DNA from: Verminephrobacter eiseniae EF01-2
GTDB taxonomy: Bacteria; Pseudomonadota; Gammaproteobacteria; Burkholderiales; Burkholderiaceae_C
DNA: 64,000 bases
Assembly (NCBI RefSeq): GCF_000015565.1
Contig: NC_008786.1
Location: 4,638,501-4,702,500 of the forward strand
Direction of reading: 5' to 3'
Numbering within the stretch: position 1 is the first letter of the stretch; each line of letters opens with the position of its first letter. Shown here one piece after another: positions 62,215-64,000 of the stretch. The notes under the pieces are model-generated. The model was not told the origin of the DNA. It did no database searches and saw only the letters and a program-made list of their open reading frames with translations. Made by a program: the position numbers and the translations under genes.

Positions 62215-63738
62215 TCAACCAACGACCCCCAAATGCCAAGGCACAAACTCATGGTCGCCCAGCCCCAATTGCTCGCTTTTGGTGGGCGCGCCGCTGGCGT
62301 GGTGCAGTATCTGCTCGAAGATGCGCTGGCCCATTTCGGGCACGCTGCATGCGCCATCGATGATCAGGCCGCAGTTGATGTCCATGTCCTCTTGCAGGCG
62401 CCGGTACATCGGCGTGTTGCTGGCCAGTTTGATGGTGGGGGCGGGCTTGCTGCCGAACATCGAGCCGCGCCCGGTGGTAAAGCAGATGAGGTTGGCGCCG
62501 CTGGCGATCTGGCCGGTGCAGGCCACGGGGTCGTAGCCCGGCGAGTCCATGAATACCAAGCCGCTTTCGGTGATCGGCTCGGCGTATTCGTACACCGCGC
62601 GCAGCGGCGTGGTGCCGCTCTTCATGGCCGAGCCCAGGGATTTTTCGACGATGTTGGCCAGCCCGCCGGCCTGGTTGCCGTGGGTCACCTGGCCGTTGAA
62701 CTGGACGTTCTGGCCCGCCGTGTAGCGCTGCCACCAGGCCAGGCGGTCGAGCAGCTTTTGGCCCACGGCGGGGCTGATGGCGCGGCGCGTGAGCATGAAC
62801 TCCACGCCATGGATTTCGGGCGTTTCCGACAGGATGGCGGTGCCGCCGTGGCGCACCAGGATGTCCATCGCCGCGCCCAGCGCCGGGTTGGCGCTGATGC
62901 CGGAAAAGCCGTCCGAGCCGCCGCACTCCAGCCCGATGCAAAGGTGGCTCGCGCTCACGCTGCTGCGCCGGGCCGCGTTGGCCTCGGGCAGCATTTCCTC
63001 GACCGCGCGGATGCCCGCTTCGATGGTGGCGCGGGTGCCGCCGATTTCCTGCATCACCAGCGTGCGCAGGGCCTGGCCGGTGCGCAGGCCCTGCGCTTGG
63101 ATGAGCGCATCGACCTGGTTGCGCTCGCAGCCCAGGCCGACGATGAGCACGCCCGCCAGGTTGGGGTGGCGCGCGTAGCCCGCGAGCGTGCGGCGCAGCA
63201 GATCGAAATGCGCGCCGGGCGATGACATGCCGCAGCCGCTGGTCTGCGCGAACGCCGCCACGCCGTCCACCCGGGGAAAGGCGGCCAACCGCTCGGGCGT
63301 GAAATGCGCGGCGATATGCCGGATCACGGTGGCCGAGCAGTTGACCGACGCGAGGATGCCGATGAAGTTGCGCGTGCCGACACGGCCGTCGGCGCGCACG
63401 AAGCCCTGGAACCTGGCGCGCGCATCCTCGGGCAGGTACTGAACCGGCCGCAGGTCGGCGCCAAAGGCCGGGTCGCGGTGGCAGTCCGCCATTTGCAGGT
63501 TGTGGCTGTGCACATGCTCGCCCGGCGCCAGGTCGCGCAGCGCGACGCCGATCACGGTGTCGCACTTCTTGACCGGCGCGCCTGCGGCGATGTGGCACGC
63601 GGCGATTTTGTGGCCTGCGGGCACCTGGGCGCGCGCACGCAGGCCGAGTTCGGCGATTGGCTGGCCCAGCGCCAGCGCCGTCGTGGTGACGAGCACGTTG
63701 TCGCGGGGGTGCAGGCGCAGCAAGGGGGTGGTGCTCAT
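62215..63738 (-). CDS. Altronate dehydratase family (UxaA/GarD type) enzyme
   Basis: A 507-residue dehydratase of sugar acids such as altronate, galactarate or related compounds. The N-terminal SAF domain occupies about residues 1-90 (LHPRDNVLVTTTALALGQPI, HKIAACHIAAGAPVKKCDT). The catalytic part includes GFVRADGRVGTRNFIGILA, SVNCSATVIRHIA, SGCGM and GLECGGSDGFSGISANPALG. GGAAAGTCACC before the ATG supports the start at 63738. Immediately upstream on the same strand is a Bug-type receptor gene, so the pair may belong to a sugar-acid or dicarboxylate uptake and breakdown operon. Exact substrate not determined. Confidence 0.92.
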   Translation of the reverse strand: MSTTPLLRLHPRDNVLVTTTALALGQPIAELGLRARAQVPAGHKIAACHIAAGAPVKKCDTVIGVALRDLAPGEHVHSHNLQMADCHRDPAFGADLRPVQYLPEDARARFQGFVRADGRVGTRNFIGILASVNCSATVIRHIAAHFTPERLAAFPRVDGVAAFAQTSGCGMSSPGAHFDLLRRTLAGYARHPNLAGVLIVGLGCERNQVDALIQAQGLRTGQALRTLVMQEIGGTRATIEAGIRAVEEMLPEANAARRSSVSASHLCIGLECGGSDGFSGISANPALGAAMDILVRHGGTAILSETPEIHGVEFMLTRRAISPAVGQKLLDRLAWWQRYTAGQNVQFNGQVTHGNQAGGLANIVEKSLGSAMKSGTTPLRAVYEYAEPITESGLVFMDSPGYDPVACTGQIASGANLICFTTGRGSMFGSKPAPTIKLASNTPMYRRLQEDMDINCGLIIDGACSVPEMGQRIFEQILHHASGAPTKSEQLGLGDHEFVPWHLGVVG

Positions 63739-63761
63739 GGTGACTTTCCCGGCAGGGTGTT

Positions 63762-64000
63762 TCACTGCCACTCGCGCAACCTGAGTTTTTCGATTCGCGC
63801 GCTTTCTTGCTGATAGGCCGCGTGGATGTATTTTTCGTAGTCGGGGCCGTCCAGGTACATCAGCGGCGCGTCGAGCCTGTCGATGACGGCCTTGAATTCG
63901 GTGCTGGCCACGGCCTGCCGGAATGCAGCGCGCAACCGGGCCGTCACGGCAGGGGGCAGACCGCGCGGCGCGCCGACACCGTTGGGCGCGTCCACGACCA
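63762..64000 (-). CDS. Bug-family tripartite tricarboxylate transporter substrate-binding protein (partial)
   Basis: Only the last 78 codons are in the window; the gene continues beyond the right edge. The fragment has the Bug C-terminal pattern: APRGLPPAVTARLRAAFRQA, then ASTEFKAVIDRLDAPLMYLD and GPDYEKYIHAAYQQE. Such periplasmic receptors are abundant in Comamonadaceae and feed tripartite tricarboxylate transporters or act as sensors. It lies 23 bp upstream of the altronate-dehydratase-family gene and probably captures its substrate. Confidence 0.85.
   Translation of the reverse strand, partial: VVDAPNGVGAPRGLPPAVTARLRAAFRQAVASTEFKAVIDRLDAPLMYLDGPDYEKYIHAAYQQESARIEKLRLREWQ

Overview
The window is GC-rich chromosomal DNA from a betaproteobacterium, most likely of the family Comamonadaceae. 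The evidence is gene order (gmk-rpoZ-spoT; suhB and trmJ divergent; mccB, glyA, nrdR; yebC-purD-hemF), the proteins themselves, and a Bug-family solute receptor at the right edge. A host-associated relative such as Verminephrobacter would fit the density of small mobile repeats and decaying genes, but that is inference.

Layout. 1-6071: an aromatic-acid region read mainly leftward, with a branched-chain-type ABC transporter (permease cut by the window edge, receptor), a broken ThDP enzyme gene, a fumarylacetoacetate hydrolase family protein and gentisate 1,2-dioxygenase; a flavin-reductase-like gene is divergent. 6071-7351: a scar with an internally deleted IS630 element, a MITE, an IS5-type transposase remnant and perhaps the last codons of yicC. 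7389-10636: gmk, rpoZ, spoT. 10935-16734: an EVE-domain protein, a Pgi-epimerase fusion divergent from zwf, and a DedA protein. 16854-23923: mutL, an MFS exporter, miaA, lpxH, two cyclophilins and a Pro/Tyr-rich secreted protein. 24421-32186: a DUF2157-like membrane protein, glnS, a decayed ATPase module, upp, yebC, purD, hemF. 32729-43530: a 3340-residue repeat adhesin followed by a translationally overlapping lipoprotein. 43990-50228: mccB, glyA, nrdR, suhB, trmJ and a small cupin, with remnants of a HigB-type toxin and of a semialdehyde dehydrogenase gene. 50403-57851: a peptide-type ABC transporter operon, a TetR regulator and an M20 amidohydrolase. 58347-64000: cysE, mog, darP, pmbA, an altronate-dehydratase-family gene and a partial Bug receptor.

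The unifying feature is a family of eight copies of a palindromic element of about 164 bp, with ends GTGTCGCGTCACCGATCA, flanked by TA inside CTAG. It looks like a MITE moved by an IS630-family transposase. One insertion adds exactly 162 bp, and one copy sits in frame inside the ThDP enzyme gene, adding 54 codons. Other copies lie in the pgi/zwf control region, against the end of mutL, at the end of an ABC ATPase gene whose stop codon comes from the junction, and next to the IS630 element. The second notable feature is the adhesin: 22 near-identical repeats of about 116 residues that show a higher-order period of three, indicating growth by duplication of three-repeat blocks.
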